From the NCBI GenBank assembly GCA_014904845.1, contig MU119215.1, positions 124,001 through 188,000 on the forward strand: a stretch of 64,000 nucleotides of DNA. Reading direction: 5' to 3'. The notes below the pieces were generated by a model, which saw nothing but the letters and a program-made list of their open reading frames with translations, was not told the origin of the DNA and ran no database searches. This document shows positions 20,725 through 32,877 of the stretch, one piece after another (positions within the stretch are counted from its first letter, which is position 1; each line of letters starts with the position of its first letter). The stretch is from Acephala macrosclerotiorum (Eukaryota > Ascomycota > Leotiomycetes > Helotiales > Mollisiaceae). Made by a program: the position numbers and the translations under genes.

Positions 20725-23700
20725 TGAGGATGCATGTGGTTATCGTATCGTGGGAGAAAAGTCTACAGCCCTTCGGCGGGACAGAAAACCCAAGAGAAGG
20801 CTATGAACTGCCTTGTATCTCAACCACGGATCACGGAGAAGATCGTGTGTTAGACGTACGACTCGGCGAGGAGGGAAGATGTCGAGGCGGTCTGCGAGTT
20901 ACACAACATTAGCTTCCTTGTCAGTGTAGTTTGAATGGTAACGCTGGAGGGCGAAATAAGAATGCATTAATGACTCCAGAAGACAAGCCGCCATGAGTGT
21001 CGAGCCTCGAGTCCGGGATGCTGGGCAGACAGTCTAGGTGAATGGCGACGATATGCCTTCAAGCACAACGGAGGAGTGCGTACGACTTATCGCAGCGCGT
21101 CCGACACACATGAGACGCTGTGCACGTAGGGGGAAGACAGAGGGCTGTACATACCTATACACTGGACTTCTTTTCGTGGAGGTGCGAGGCACCGAGAGCA
21201 ACACAGCTCTAAGGCACGCTGCAGCTGAGGCAAAAGAGAGGATCGCGGGTGAGGGACGACGAGGTCTAGTTTAAGACGTCGACAGCGATATCTCTCTGGG
21301 AAAAGTTCTGCCGCCGACGAGATCTCACAGTGACCAATGGTGGAGATGGGTGGCTTCACTGGTCGTTTGTGTGCTCATGCAGGCTGTCTGCACAGCGAGT
21401 TCGGTCGAGCCTTTCGTTCGTGCAGGCTTGTGCAGGCTCCACCGACGGCCAGGATGATATGCGTCGAGCGTCCAGTGCACTCCCTGTCACTTCGAGGAAG
21501 GGGTTTCTGAGGTGCAGCCGGGGACAAGATGCACGCACGAATGAAGACAATAAATAAACGAAGGTACGAAGTACGGTACGGTACGGACGAGGCAGGCAGG
21601 TAGGCAGGAGGGAAAATGGGCGAGCTGCACGTCTCGCGGCTGGGAGGGAAAAGCCGCGTTCCGGATAAGACCGAGATCTAGTTGAAGAGGACTGTACGTA
21701 CAGAGAACTTGTTGGAGAGGTGTGGTGTTGATCGAGCTGGAAGGGATGTCTGAGCCCGCTGAAGTGAAATTGCATGCAAAAGCGCCCGCTCCAGCGAGGT
21801 CACGCTAGTCGTTTGGGGCGTCAAAACCGAGTACTTCGTCGATCGCCTGTTGCGACCCTCAGCCAGGATCGTAGAAAATTTCTCGAGATCTCTCAGGTCG
21901 CCGTTGAGCACAAGGGTGGAGACCGCAAAGCAGAAACATCCTCTGCGCTGCGCTGCGAGCGGGTGGATTCGATGTCGTCGTTTGGCGCGAGAGTGGGGAG
22001 TTTGGCAGCATTCAATCAATGCATTGTGATTTTGATAGTGGACTCGGGACACCGTCTGCACTGCACGCCTGTGGTTGGGGGCTCCAGATCTGTGGTCGGA
22101 GCAGGATGATAAGTCCGGTTTGGGACTGCACAATGTGCAACGTCTTTGCAATTTGATAGGGACTTTCTGCATCTCGTAGCCGGCGACATCATCGTCACTC
22201 CCCCTTTCCGCACGATCATCGCTGCCCTGAGGCTGGAGAGAACGTCAAAATCGACCCCGCGGCGACCCTTCATGGCACGACAGAACTCGACAACGAACAT
22301 TCCCCACCAGGTAGACCCCAAACTATTACTATTATACGACGATTCACGCATGTCGACGCGGGTATTGGTCAACAGCCTGCCTGAATCGTGTCAATGTCAA
22401 CAATCACCTCATCCTGCCCTATCCTGGCGGTGAATTCATTAAACTGATCGACGGCATCATCGACGCGAGATTGCTCACTCGGCGGTGGAGCATGCCATCC
22501 TTGCCTGACCGTGAGACCGTGCGACCTTGAGAGCTAGTTCTCCCCTGCCGTGGTTGGTGGGGGCCCACGGCCGCTCGCCCATCGACTGGTTCAGGCCAGC
22601 CCCAGCCCAGCGTCTGTGACAGGCGAGAGGAGGGGTCTCAAATGTTGCTGCTTCATGGCCGAAAGAACGACGACCCAGCCGAGCCAAATCTCACGAGAAC
22701 TGCCAATGAAAACCTCATACTTGCCTTTCTCGTCCATCGCAACCCCGTCGTCGCCTCCCTCCAACATGATCAAGCATATGAGCGCCTGCGGGTGCCCTCT
22801 CTCGACGCACGCCCTCACACCGAGGCACTTCTCCTTTGCTCTTCACCGCTGACTTTGCCACCACACACATTCTCTTCAGAAGGACGCATTACCAACAGTC
22901 ACCCACACCTCTCTGATTAGGCCAATGCTGACACGGTCACATCAATATACGAGACGAGCGATCCATCAGCCTCAAAGCCTCGTGAGAAGGCGGTCTTAGA
23001 AGAGTTGGTTGGGATGAGGGAACAGATTGGTTCGGTTTCACCAGCCATCCTTCTCAGTCAGCTACTTCGGGACGGCACCTCACCGAGCTGATGCACGAAT
23101 TCGTTCTGTTACGCTTGCAATGTGTGGCGAGGGTGGCGGGCCAAACCATCTCGGAATCTCTGCTTGTCTTCAAGATGTTCGTTCAGACCATGTACCAAAA
23201 AAGAAACCATGACCTCAATTTGCAGATCGTAGATGTCGGCGCGATTCGACAATGGGATACTCAGTCTGGTTTACCGACGACGAAACAAAGAGCAGCGGTG
23301 ATTGGATGATGCAGGAAACATCTGCATGAAAGTTGACCACTAGAAAGGTCTCTCGAGACCACCGTGCAGTTTCCCCCACACTTTTGGTTTGCCCGTCGGG
23401 AAATCTGAGATTCTTCACCAGATGATGATGGAACAGCTGATCTGTTTCAACCAGATATCAGCAGCATTCCTGCTCTGCTCTCACCCACCCACCCTCAAGA
23501 GCCGGAACTCTCGGCTACTTCTAGCCTGCATTCCAGAAATGGAAGCATGGGAACAACCTTTTCGCCCCCTAAAAGCTTGAGCCACAGTGCAGGAAGGTTT
23601 CTCGTGCAGCATGAGAGACGTTGGAATGCACAACACCGCGGGGCAACATCGTGAGTTTGATCAAACATCGAAATTTTGGCCCGAGTTGCCGCGTTGACAG

Positions 23701-26314
23701 CAGAGCGGTGAGAGGAGGGGTAGTTTTGAAGGCTTGGGGGTCTTCTCGATTTAGCTACCGAAACCTTATTCGGGATCTTATCAAAGCTAGTTCTTGCAAC
23801 CGTGCGTACTTCTTGGATGAAGCGGCGGCACAACCGCGAGATGCGCCAGGATTCTTGAAGGTTCTTCTCGTGCCGTGATGCACCATGTGCATCATTTTCT
23901 CGTCTCATGCGAACATGGCTTCAAGAGCCTAGACGATGGAACAGCGGCATCGGAAGTCATCGAAACACTCTCGAATTCGAAAACATCGGGAATTCTGCAA
24001 CGTCAATTGACCAGGGCAGAGGTGCTCACCGTCGTTGGATCGTGACGGTAACCACGACACCTCTTTTGATATCGGAAGATTTACGGCACTATCAAGTCTA
24101 GAGACAAACTCGGCACAAAACACCTGGACGACTATCGGTATGATCTTAAAGCCATTTCTGCAGCAGACCTCACATCTGGAGTAGATCTTCCTTGAAGAAA
24201 AACCATTATCGAATGCTTCGAAACGTGGGGCTCCTGCCAAGCCCTATTCCGAGTCAGAAACTCAAGAAACTTGGCCATATTCGCCAACTTTCCCAAAAAG
24301 AAGCAGTCATGATCATCAATTCATACTCAGATGACTTTCGGCAGAGTCATCTTTGAAACTTGATTCAGACCTACTTTAATTACGAAGAGTCAAGTGACTG
24401 AGAACCTCCGGGCTGTTATCTTCATCACGTGCGTCATTTTTGGTCTTACTTCAGCTGCCACTACCTCGCATTATTTCGCAAAGTCTTGCTAGGGCACTAC
24501 ACATTGCAATGGACCAGCAACCAAGCTCCTTATATCTATCACCGTCAAAGCTTATCTCAATATCAGATCTGTTTCCAACCTTCGGATCTTCAAAAAGCTT
24601 TTCGCAAGCCACCTCCAGAATTGCCTTTCCACACGCGGGGGTGACCCCAGAAAGTACATGACACGTCCCAATGTGGAACATTAAAACCCGAGTGGAACAC
24701 TCAAAATCGACGTCATCGCACAATATTTTCTGTTTTATAACTGCCCTTTCGGATTCTTTTCCGAACAAGCGGTCCTTGTATTGATAGGGCATCAACCTCG
24801 AGATGGCCCTCCGTTGTGGGCTTCAGGCACGAGCGACAACCTATGTATGATGAGTTGTCAATAATGCCAGGTACACTACACAACAACAATTCAGGAACTA
24901 CAACCAGCGAGTTGTCGGAAGAGTAACAATTGTTTTTGTCTCCAGTGGAGAACAACAACTTTTCGATCACGATCCGAAATTCGGCATCGAGTGACTTCCG
25001 ATACTAGAGTCGAGTCTCCTTCCTCCCTTTTTACCTGCATCCAACGTTTTGATTTTTTGCGAATGCGGCACTTCAATTTCGTCCGTAGGAGACTTAGGGG
25101 AAGTTTAGGCAGAACGAAGACCCAAGCATGAATGAATTATATTTTCCCGCTTATGGTAACACAAACGTGAGGGCCCGACATGCAGGGCGTTTTCGTACTG
25201 CAAGGGAGGTACGAAATGACACCTGCACATACATGGTACCTGGGAAGAACTTGGTCTGACAGCAGGAAGTTCAACGGCTAGGGACGAGAACAGACGATGG
25301 GTGAGAGTTCAGATGACAGTATGCAGGTAATTATATTGCATGCATGCAGGTGATAGCACGGCGCATTCGGTTCTCGGCACGGTTTGTATTACGGGTTTGG
25401 AGAGGCCAAGGGCTTGGACGCGAGATGAAGGGATTGAGAGCGGTAGATGATTTTGAGATTTTGTCGTTCTGCTTTTGGTGTTTGCGATTTAATTTGCACT
25501 GGTTGGCTTTGCTGTTGATGAAGTGAATCGTTGACCGAGATTGATAATTGAATGCCAGGAGAGTTTCCGGCACTTCGTCAACATCAACATCCAACTCTTG
25601 CTCTTTAATCTTCTCATGTCTTTCATTCCCTCGTCTGTTTCCTTCTGCCTCGTCGCCCAAATGATGGATGTATCGCACAAGGCTACCTCATGGTTCAAAC
25701 TGGTGAGCTCCGCCGAGTTGAAGCCATGCATAGCGCATCATCAATCATGAAGGGGCACGAAGTTAGGTTAAAAGGCAAGGTGAGATAGAACAATATGCTT
25801 CCCGCATGCTCTCATATGATACTCATTATCGCTAGCCTGATCAAACAAAATCACGTTGATCAATTCAAATCATAATTAAATTATGATTAACGCGTCTTCG
25901 AAAAAATCTAGATTAACGAGGAAAATCTTAATACCATACAAAAACAATCATAAACATCATAATTTAATCTAGATCTTCATGAGTAAATTAGATTATGAAT
26001 ATGCTAAATCTTGATGGTTAAATTATGATTAAGACCTTATAATTTAATTTTAACCTAATCATTTATCACGCCGATCATCGCTGTCAAATCTATCGTCACT
26101 GTCAATATCCAACCTACGAGCTCAATAATCACCGTACCCTGAGAATCATCCGAAGCATCGGAAGATCGAGTATGAGAGAGTTTACCTCGGCTTGCGTTCT
26201 CGAGAAGTTGATGCCACCGCGTCACTCGCACGAACAGGGTAGGGAGTTTTATTGCTTGCAGGTGTCGAAGAGGTGGTCAAGAAGGGGAGGAAGATGGAGG
26301 GGTGGCTGACTGGT
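20725..26314. other. Gene-poor interval of about 5.6 kb
   Basis: No frame with recognisable domains or a convincing splice chain. It starts with the LRR-gene promoter. Small simple repeats lie near 21560-21612 (GGTACGGTACGG, CAGGCAGGTAGGCAGG). At 25868-25888 there is a near-perfect AT palindrome (AATCATAATT/AATTATGATT, 1-nt centre) within an AT-rich stretch (25840-26060) that repeats AAATTATGATTAA. A leftward 114-codon frame at 24451-24795 is the least random-looking one but overlaps an equally plausible plus frame. Composition outside the AT-rich patch is not visibly RIP-affected. Confidence 0.4.
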
Positions 26315-26629
26315 TTATATATTGAGAGTCGAAGGATCTTGGCTAGCGGGATCGAGGAATGGGGTGGATGTTTCCGTTTGTGGAGAAGTGGGGTGTGATT
26401 TTGTTGCTTTGCGTTTGGGGTTTGAAGTTATTTGATCGACGTCTGTGGAATCGATTGTCTGGGAGGTTGGCATACTGGCGAGGATACTTGGAATGCTTTT
26501 GACACTCTTTCTCAATTCTTTGAAGTGAACTTCATGCTTTATATCTAACATGCGTCTGCGAGCAACGCCGCTTGATTGACGATTCACCCCAAACCTCTGG
26601 TGTCTTTGGATGCTGCATATATATAGCAC
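26315..26629 (-). CDS. Hypothetical small protein
   Basis: A 104-codon frame. An internal start would give 78 residues beginning MLDIKHEVHFKELRKSVK, followed by a basic patch (NPKRKATKSHP) and a Ser/Thr/Pro tail. Composition is protein-like but no family is recognised. A TATATATA lies near its 5' end (26620). It could be a terminal exon or a chance frame. Confidence 0.22.
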   Translation of the reverse strand: MLYICSIQRHQRFGVNRQSSGVARRRMLDIKHEVHFKELRKSVKSIPSILASMPTSQTIDSTDVDQITSNPKRKATKSHPTSPQTETSTPFLDPASQDPSTLNI

Positions 26630-26902
26630 AGTACGGCTTCCATCTTCTTTTCTGTTAAACCACTTTGAGCTGTTTCACAACCTCCCTAGCGAGTCCCGGG
26701 CTGGTACGATGCTTTATAAGGGCGGGACACTGGAGTGGATCGAAAAGGCGGGCTTCCGTCTGAAGTTCTCGTTCTGTGGTTGTTTTGTCTTAAAATATCT
26801 TATCGTGGTAATCTCATGTCGAAATTTCTTCTTGTTGTCAACCTCTTAGTTTGAATTCTCACACAGCTTGACAACGAAAGATATACCAGGCAGCAACCCG
26901 CC

Positions 26903-27088
26903 TTAAGATTCATTCGAAGTCTCACCCACTGTCGGAGTTACAAATGCTGTTAGTGCCCATCTATTCGTGGTTTCTGGAATTGTGTTTGTCGTCGTTGCTC
27001 CTTTCGCGTCAAGTAAAGCGGCTCCGTGCATGTTGCGGCATCCCAATCGCGGACAGCAAGGAGATCTAGGCAAATTTCTGCATCTCAA
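26903..27088 (-). CDS. Cys-rich short ORF, possible fragment
   Basis: A 61-codon frame beginning MRCRNLPRSPCCPRLGCRN followed by a Thr-rich tail. The spaced Cys residues suggest a zinc-binding fragment, but I see no complete motif. It lies at the edge of the repeat-rich compartment, so a pseudogene fragment is likely. Confidence 0.2.
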   Translation of the reverse strand: MRCRNLPRSPCCPRLGCRNMHGAALLDAKGATTTNTIPETTNRWALTAFVTPTVGETSNES

Positions 27089-28089
27089 ATAGACTGCTCG
27101 TTTTTTCCTCCATGGGGCCCCACGACTTGTTTAGATCCTTGCATCAATTTAAAACCCGCGTGTAATTTTACCTAAAAGCTCGGTTTCCGATTATTTAAGC
27201 TCTCAGGCCTTTTTGCACCTCTTTACCGAAGCTCATACTATTTAAGCTTCCTCCCGCCGCACGTCCTCGTGGGGCCCCCACGGCGGGAAAAACGAGCGGC
27301 CTAATCTCAAAAGCCACAAGCTGCGAATACCGCCGAACCATGTAGTTCCGAGATATACTCCTTCTCGCCCGGACGAACCACAAAGTATCGACGGGAAGTG
27401 TTCGGAATGTGGGGGATTAAAGTTCCTGCCGCCGACTCTCCCAAGCGGATTACCGTCGCCCAAAGTACTAGAAGACCGCAATATCGGCTCGTGCGTGTCT
27501 ACGGTGGTACAGTCCCTGGCCATAACAACACTTTCTTTAATCAAGCAACACCATAATAGAGGTTTGCTAGAAGACTTATCTCAGTATTGCTTGATCGGGT
27601 TTACGTTCTGCCTAGTCCGGGGACCCCCTAGCTAGTGCTGCTGGATTACTTATGGGCTGTACCTCCGTATGGTCTGCTTATTGATTTACGCTTTGGTGCT
27701 AAGCTTTATTGCAAGTGTGTGAACTCTCCTAAACGAAGGAGTCTTTACGTTGAGTACATACCGCGTGAAGGCCCGAGTTCTCATATTGGTGTTAGCCAGC
27801 CTGCAGTATCCCTCGTCCTGCAGTCAGCCCTAGGAAATCACCGTAGGAGCGGTGCTCCTGTGGCCACAATTTTCTGATCAAACAGCAGCCCCGAAAGGTC
27901 TGAACGCAAGGTTTACAGGGCTTAAAATTGCTTGGCAAGGCCTTCCGAAAGCAACTATTTGAGGGGCCAACCACGAGCTCGAAAACGCCCACTTTAAGGT
28001 TCTGTAGTACATCACTAGGGTTCCTCGAATTTCGCGACTCCCCTAGCACATAAAGTGAGTCTCCCTTCTTTCTCCCCTCCTTTGCTAAC
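27089..28089. other. Repeat-like spacer with short inverted repeats
   Basis: GGGGCCCCACGA near 27113 is inverted near 27268 (12 bp). GTAGGAGCGGTGCTCCT near 27842 is a hairpin-forming motif that recurs near 28374. No intact gene. Short frames on both strands at 27195-27877 show no domain. Confidence 0.4.
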
Positions 28090-28737
28090 TTACAATAGAT
28101 AAGATACTATCTGCACTTGGTGAGGCGTCGAGAGACTATGAGAGAGTTGGGACTGTGAGAGAGTTGGGGGTAAGATGAGAGTGTAGATCGCATTACGTAG
28201 TGCAACAAACTTTGAAACAAACGCTTTGATACATTCACTTGTGAGTCCATTAGGTCCGTAAGCTTCAAGTCTGTACTTTCGGTCCCCCTTGTAGATCTCC
28301 CGCGCCCACTCTCTTACAGGTGGTCCACGTTTGGCCCACCCTGTCAAGTTTCCCTTTCAGGTAACCTAAACGTGTAGGAGCGGTGCTCCTACGGGTGGTT
28401 TCCCAGGGCAGCCCGTGGTTCTTAGCGCTATAGAAGAAGCAATATTCATTCGACTATACGCGCTTGTCTTTTGCAAATATGTAGCGGGTAGAAACGATAC
28501 AAGCTTCGATGATGGAAACCGATTCTCGTCCTTCGAGTGCGGATAGTCGTAAGCCGGAAGAGTTACGTCAACTGGAAGCAACTTGTTTGTATTGGGATGC
28601 GGTTTATCTTGTTCCTTGGGGAGATAGATTGCTTGTTGGTCATCGAGTTCGGCGTCTTCTGGTTCTAGAAGAAGATCTGGGTTCTTCTGTATGGCATTTC
28701 GGACGATTGTATGAAGCTCAGCATCCGTAAGTGTCAA
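28090..28737 (-). pseudogene. Degenerate ORF of unknown family, interrupted by TAG and TGA
   Basis: Two leftward frames (28366-28737 and 28090-28347) are in the same phase. They read as one protein interrupted only by a TAG and a TGA near 28352-28366. The first part is MTLTDAELHTIVRNAIQ...PEDAELDDQQAIYLPKEQDK. The second is WAKRGPPVREWAREIYKGD followed by KYRLEAYGPNGLTSECIKAF. Both stops could derive from CAG and CGA by C>T change, as RIP does. No intron whose length is a multiple of three removes both stops cleanly. The junction contains the palindromic GTAGGAGC motif. I do not recognise the family, and a transposon-encoded or expanded accessory protein is possible. Confidence 0.4.
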
Positions 28738-29516
28738 CGGTAAAAGGTATTTGCCTTTGACGATAGTTAAAGGTATCTTGCTAGGGAAAAAAAGTTCACC
28801 TAGAGGTTACGTAATAAAACGTGATATTTTTGAAAAATTTAAATCACGTTTTTACGCCAAGATTTGCCAAGAAACGCTAAAATGTGTCGCTTTTGGTGTT
28901 TAGCGCTCTTGTAGTTTAAGGCTCCTCGTAAGGCTTCTACGTAGAGGGGTTGTAAAGAGAGAACGCCCCTACTCGCGCCGGCGGAGCCGGTGCGAATAAA
29001 AACTTTATAAATTAAAAGCTTTATATTATTTCAAAGTTCAAATTGTTAAAGGCAAAGCATGGCGCGAAGTACGAAAGACATCCTATTATTAGTTTGAAGC
29101 TGAAGTCCCGTGAAAATCACGTGCAAGCACGGACCACTCATGTATTTTAGACTGAGTTTTTAAAGTTTTAAAATATTAACCTTTTTTTATTCTTATTTTA
29201 AATTTTAATATAATAAAATATTATAATAATAATTTTAAACAAATAAAAACAAAAATCATATTAATTAAATTAATATTTGAAATGAATTATAATTATTATA
29301 TAAAATTTAACGATTGATCAATTATTTAAGCCAATAATCGATCGCTTAATAATCGCGATTGTTTTGCAATAGAATTTTCACGTTCTGTTTTTCGATGCAA
29401 AGGCAATAGTCAGCTTCAATCTCTACTTTATACCCCGCGACGGCTGGTGTGAGTCACTTTGAGTGCTCACTCTTATTTCCATTACCCTTGCTCCCGTCGA
29501 TCATTCTTTAAACGCC
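28738..29516. other. AT-rich island upstream of kinase K1
   Basis: 28960-29000 holds a GC-rich hairpin (CGCGCCGG...CCGGTGCG). 29150-29350 is very AT-rich and resembles RIP-degraded repeat DNA. The last 100 bp are the likely K1 promoter. No gene. Confidence 0.55.
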
Positions 29517-31553
29517 ATGGCTAAAAAGGAGCTGTTCTCGATGGGGAAGCTCAAGAATATTTTCCGCCGCACCCGAGATCCCCAACAGCGGATACAGGAA
29601 AGGAATATCAATGCTCATGCCGCCGCCCCTGCCGCCGCTGCCCCGCCTGTCCTCGGGAATGCTAACCCCAATCCCAACGCAGGGATTCACGATTTTCGGC
29701 CTGCCCAGCAATCCCCCTATCCTGTAGGCGAGTATCAGGGACCCCCATCTCGCGAGCAACTCGCAAGACTGGCCAGCACTCCGTTTGTGAGCACTGCTGA
29801 TGCGACCGAATTTCCCGCTCCCGATGGTACGAAGGTGACTACAGACTTCAATGGTCCGCCGCTCCATCTACATCCTGTCTTGCAGTGGGGCGAATACACC
29901 TACTGGCCCCTTTCCTATATCGACAATCGCTATTGCATGGCAATAGTTATAACAGACTCAGCGCGCAAAATCATTAAGACCATCCAAGCTTCCGGCGCGC
30001 GGTATATCAGAAATATTGAAGTCCACAACGCGACCTTGGAAGTTGGCTTCATCGGCCAAGCTGACCGTGTTGCCACGGTGCAGTGGACCCATCTCTTCAT
30101 CTCTCCAACCGACAACCAACGACCTCCTCTGACGAACGCAGATTCTGATGAGCCACTACCTCCGGCCAGCTCTCCAGCCGACAACCAACGACCTCCTCTA
30201 ACGAACGCAGACTCTAATATATCACCTCCGCCAGCCATCCCGATGATAACTGTTGACGAGGCTTTAACAAGCTATTTTTCTCCTCCTAGGACGAAGTACA
30301 CCAACGAGAATTTCGATGACATCGCACGATTGCTCAATCGTTCCGAATCATCGAAATACTCCATGTCGCCTCGATTATATACGCTTCTACGTCATCTAGG
30401 ATGTCTGCGCGATCTAGACTGCCTCCTCGAGCAGCCCAATGGGCTGTCGGACAGCTCACTTCCTCTTTCCCAGACGCAACTGCCGGCCGATTTCTCAGAA
30501 GGCTGGAAGCTTCGATTTCGAGACGCTCAGAGCCTTGTATGCGATAGTTCTGGAGTCGAACAAATGATACGCATGAGGAAGCATATGACTTTCCATAAGA
30601 CGCCGAATTTCTTTTACTCGACGAAATTCTTTGGGACAGGCGGACGTGGTGAAGTTGACGAAGTATTTTACACGCTCGGAGATGCTCCGCGTTGCGCAAG
30701 AAAGAGGATTCCTCGGCCAGCAATGTCAACCGCCAATGCAGCAACCGCAGCCGCATTTCTAAACGAGGTCGATTGTATGAAACGTATTGCACATCGACAC
30801 TGCGTTGAATTAGTAAGATTATAATCTAACCCTTATCCACGACGATTGCTCTGACAAGCCATACCGTTCGTGTAGGTAGCAAGCTATTCGGACCCTTCCG
30901 TTTTCGCTATTTTAATGCTACCAAGCGCTAAGTGCAACTTGGCAAAGTATCTTGAAGATGCGGTTAAATCACCCGACATGCAGACCTTCCTTCCGCAGTT
31001 CTTCGGGTGTCTTTCGAGAGGCCTCTGGCACATGCATCGTCAGCAGCTTCGGCATCGCGATATCAAACCTGAAAATATTCTAATCCTTGATAACAAGGTC
31101 TTCTTAGCCGACTTTGATTGTTCTTACAATTGGTCCCACACCTTGCATAGCACGACTCAAGCTGTTCCTCCGAGGACAAAGGAGTATGCTTCACCCGAAG
31201 TTGCACGTTCTGGATTTGTCGAGCACCCAAAGATTGATAGTTCGTCGGATATCTGGTCACTGGGATGCGTATTCCTCGAAATCATTACTACTTTCAGCGG
31301 ACGATCAGTACGGGACTTGGATACTCTCAGAAAATCTTGCTACTGCAACAACATCAAGGAAATTCATCAGTGGACAGAGGAACTCCGAGAGATTGACACT
31401 CAACCGTCGGTTAACGCGGTTCTTGACTTGATCCAGGGGATGCTTCTTGAAAACCCAGAAAGCCGTCCGAAAGCACACAAGCTTGTTTTGAAGACTTCAG
31501 ATTTCTGCTGTTTCGAGTGTCGGATAGAAGATGGTAGCCATCTCATTACATAA
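29517..31553 (+). CDS. K1: protein kinase with DFD in place of DFG
   Basis: Exons 29517-30812 and 30876-31553 are joined across a 63-nt intron (GTAAGA...GTGTAG), giving 657 residues. The ATG at 29517 has a GCCATGG context; an in-frame ATG at 29463 is less likely. The N-terminal 260 residues include a unique region (YTYWPLSYIDNRYCMAIVI) and a duplicated Pro-rich 24-residue unit (DNQRPPLTNADS twice). A helical domain shared with K2 follows (SPRLYTLLRHLGCL). The kinase domain has the loop GTGGRGEV (about 373-380), Lys in ARK (about 396), HRDIKPEN (Asp about 494), LADFDCSYNW, SPEVA and SSDIWSLGCVFLEI. The DFG glycine is Asp, so activity may be altered although metal-binding Asp is kept. The C-terminus has a CCFEC...EDGSH Cys motif matching K2. 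Substrate unknown; cytoplasmic (no signal or membrane segment). Confidence 0.85.
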
Positions 31554-32877
31554 CGTTACATAACCTGTTAAATTGGCAACTAACGAGGGAGGGCCTGGGG
31601 GTTTTTGAGTGTCGCTTTGATCTTACTGAGAGTTATACTTCTTTATCGGTGGCTTGGTCAAGTTCTAGTTTCGCGATTTCATCACGTTGTGAAAAGCCTA
31701 CGGCTTGGGTAATAATGAGACTCCGCTTATGGAAGTGGTCGGATGGAATTTCTCCCAGGACGTGAGGCCTACGTGACGAAGGCATATGGCAGATAGCACC
31801 GCGATCGACCGATCACTGCAGACGTTGTTAATGCTACCACAGCCGCTGCTGCTGCTTCTAATCTCGGAGGGCTGGCTCTCAAATGCAGTGCCCTAAGTAG
31901 TATGGCTGAAGCCGGAGCGGAGAAAGGTCTTGGAGCACCAGCAAGGGTCAATGTGAGCTGCTCTGCAGTGTTACCAATGATGAGGTTGACAAACCAAATG
32001 CAAGCACGTTGCTGTCCTATTCCACATGCGCATGAGTTGGGAGGATATTGGGCAAGATGGGAAATGGGAATGGACATGGGTCGAGGGCGAGGCCACCTTT
32101 GAGGAGAAGGAAGGATGTTAGATTGAGGGAATAGCGTAGTCCGATATAAACATTTCATATTTAGTTTAAGCCTGCTAGTACTATCTGTGCTGCATTGGGT
32201 CGCTGCCGTGGTCAAAAAGACGCAAGTCCTTGCACCCCCTATAAAAACGCATTATATTACTATCAGTTAAGAGGGAAAAAGGAGTGGTATTGATTTCTAA
32301 TCTGTCCTTCTAGCTAAGTGGGAATGCTCCCTTAATAAAGTGCTCTCACCGCCGCATCTCGAACGGGCCAGACCATCTATGTGATCCGATGGGTGGTCAA
32401 GAATGTGGCTTCATGCCAATATGATACGATGTTCCAGCGCATTGGCCTTCAATACCACCAAATTATGAGATATCAACTGACAATTACTAAGGACATTTCA
32501 TTACTCTCTCGGTTTAAAGTCGTTGCTAATGTCCAAAAAAAACCCGGTCTCATCCTGATGTTTATTTAAGTCCTTTCGAGATAACGCATCTTCATACTAT
32601 CGAAGAAGTAATAAGGCTAGTAAACTCGTTCGTTCCCGCTATACGATCGGACCTTTTAGAAGTAATAAAATGAACTCTCTTGCACTTTTTTCTCGCTTAT
32701 GCTTCCAAAGATCTCTCCTCTCTTCCACGTCCTCTGAAAGTATGTGATTTCTAATTTTAATTACTAACCTCTAACAAAAGGAATACTGCGGCATGAATAG
32801 AGAGACTTAGGTCATAAATAGGGAATGCGGGTACTGACTCAGCAGCGGATTCCGAACCTGCATCATCTTCATCTTCA
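31554..32877. other. Intergenic between the convergent kinase genes K1 and K2
   Basis: Shared 3' region. A plus-strand Ala-rich frame (about 31815-32100; NATTAAAAASNLGGLALKC, then MAEAGAEKGLGAPARVNVSC) looks like a coding remnant but has no recognised family. An alternative 3' exon for K2 ending at 32757 is possible (donor GTAAAT), but it would remove the conserved Cys motif, so it was not chosen. Confidence 0.4.

Noticed and set aside
27113..27280. GGGGCCCCACGA inverted repeat as a small transposon
   Set aside because: Only 12 bp match, no target duplication, and the core is itself a palindrome.
31769..32215. 148-codon minus frame between K1 and K2
   Set aside because: Low-complexity shadow of a plus-strand Ala-rich frame; neither could be tied to a family.
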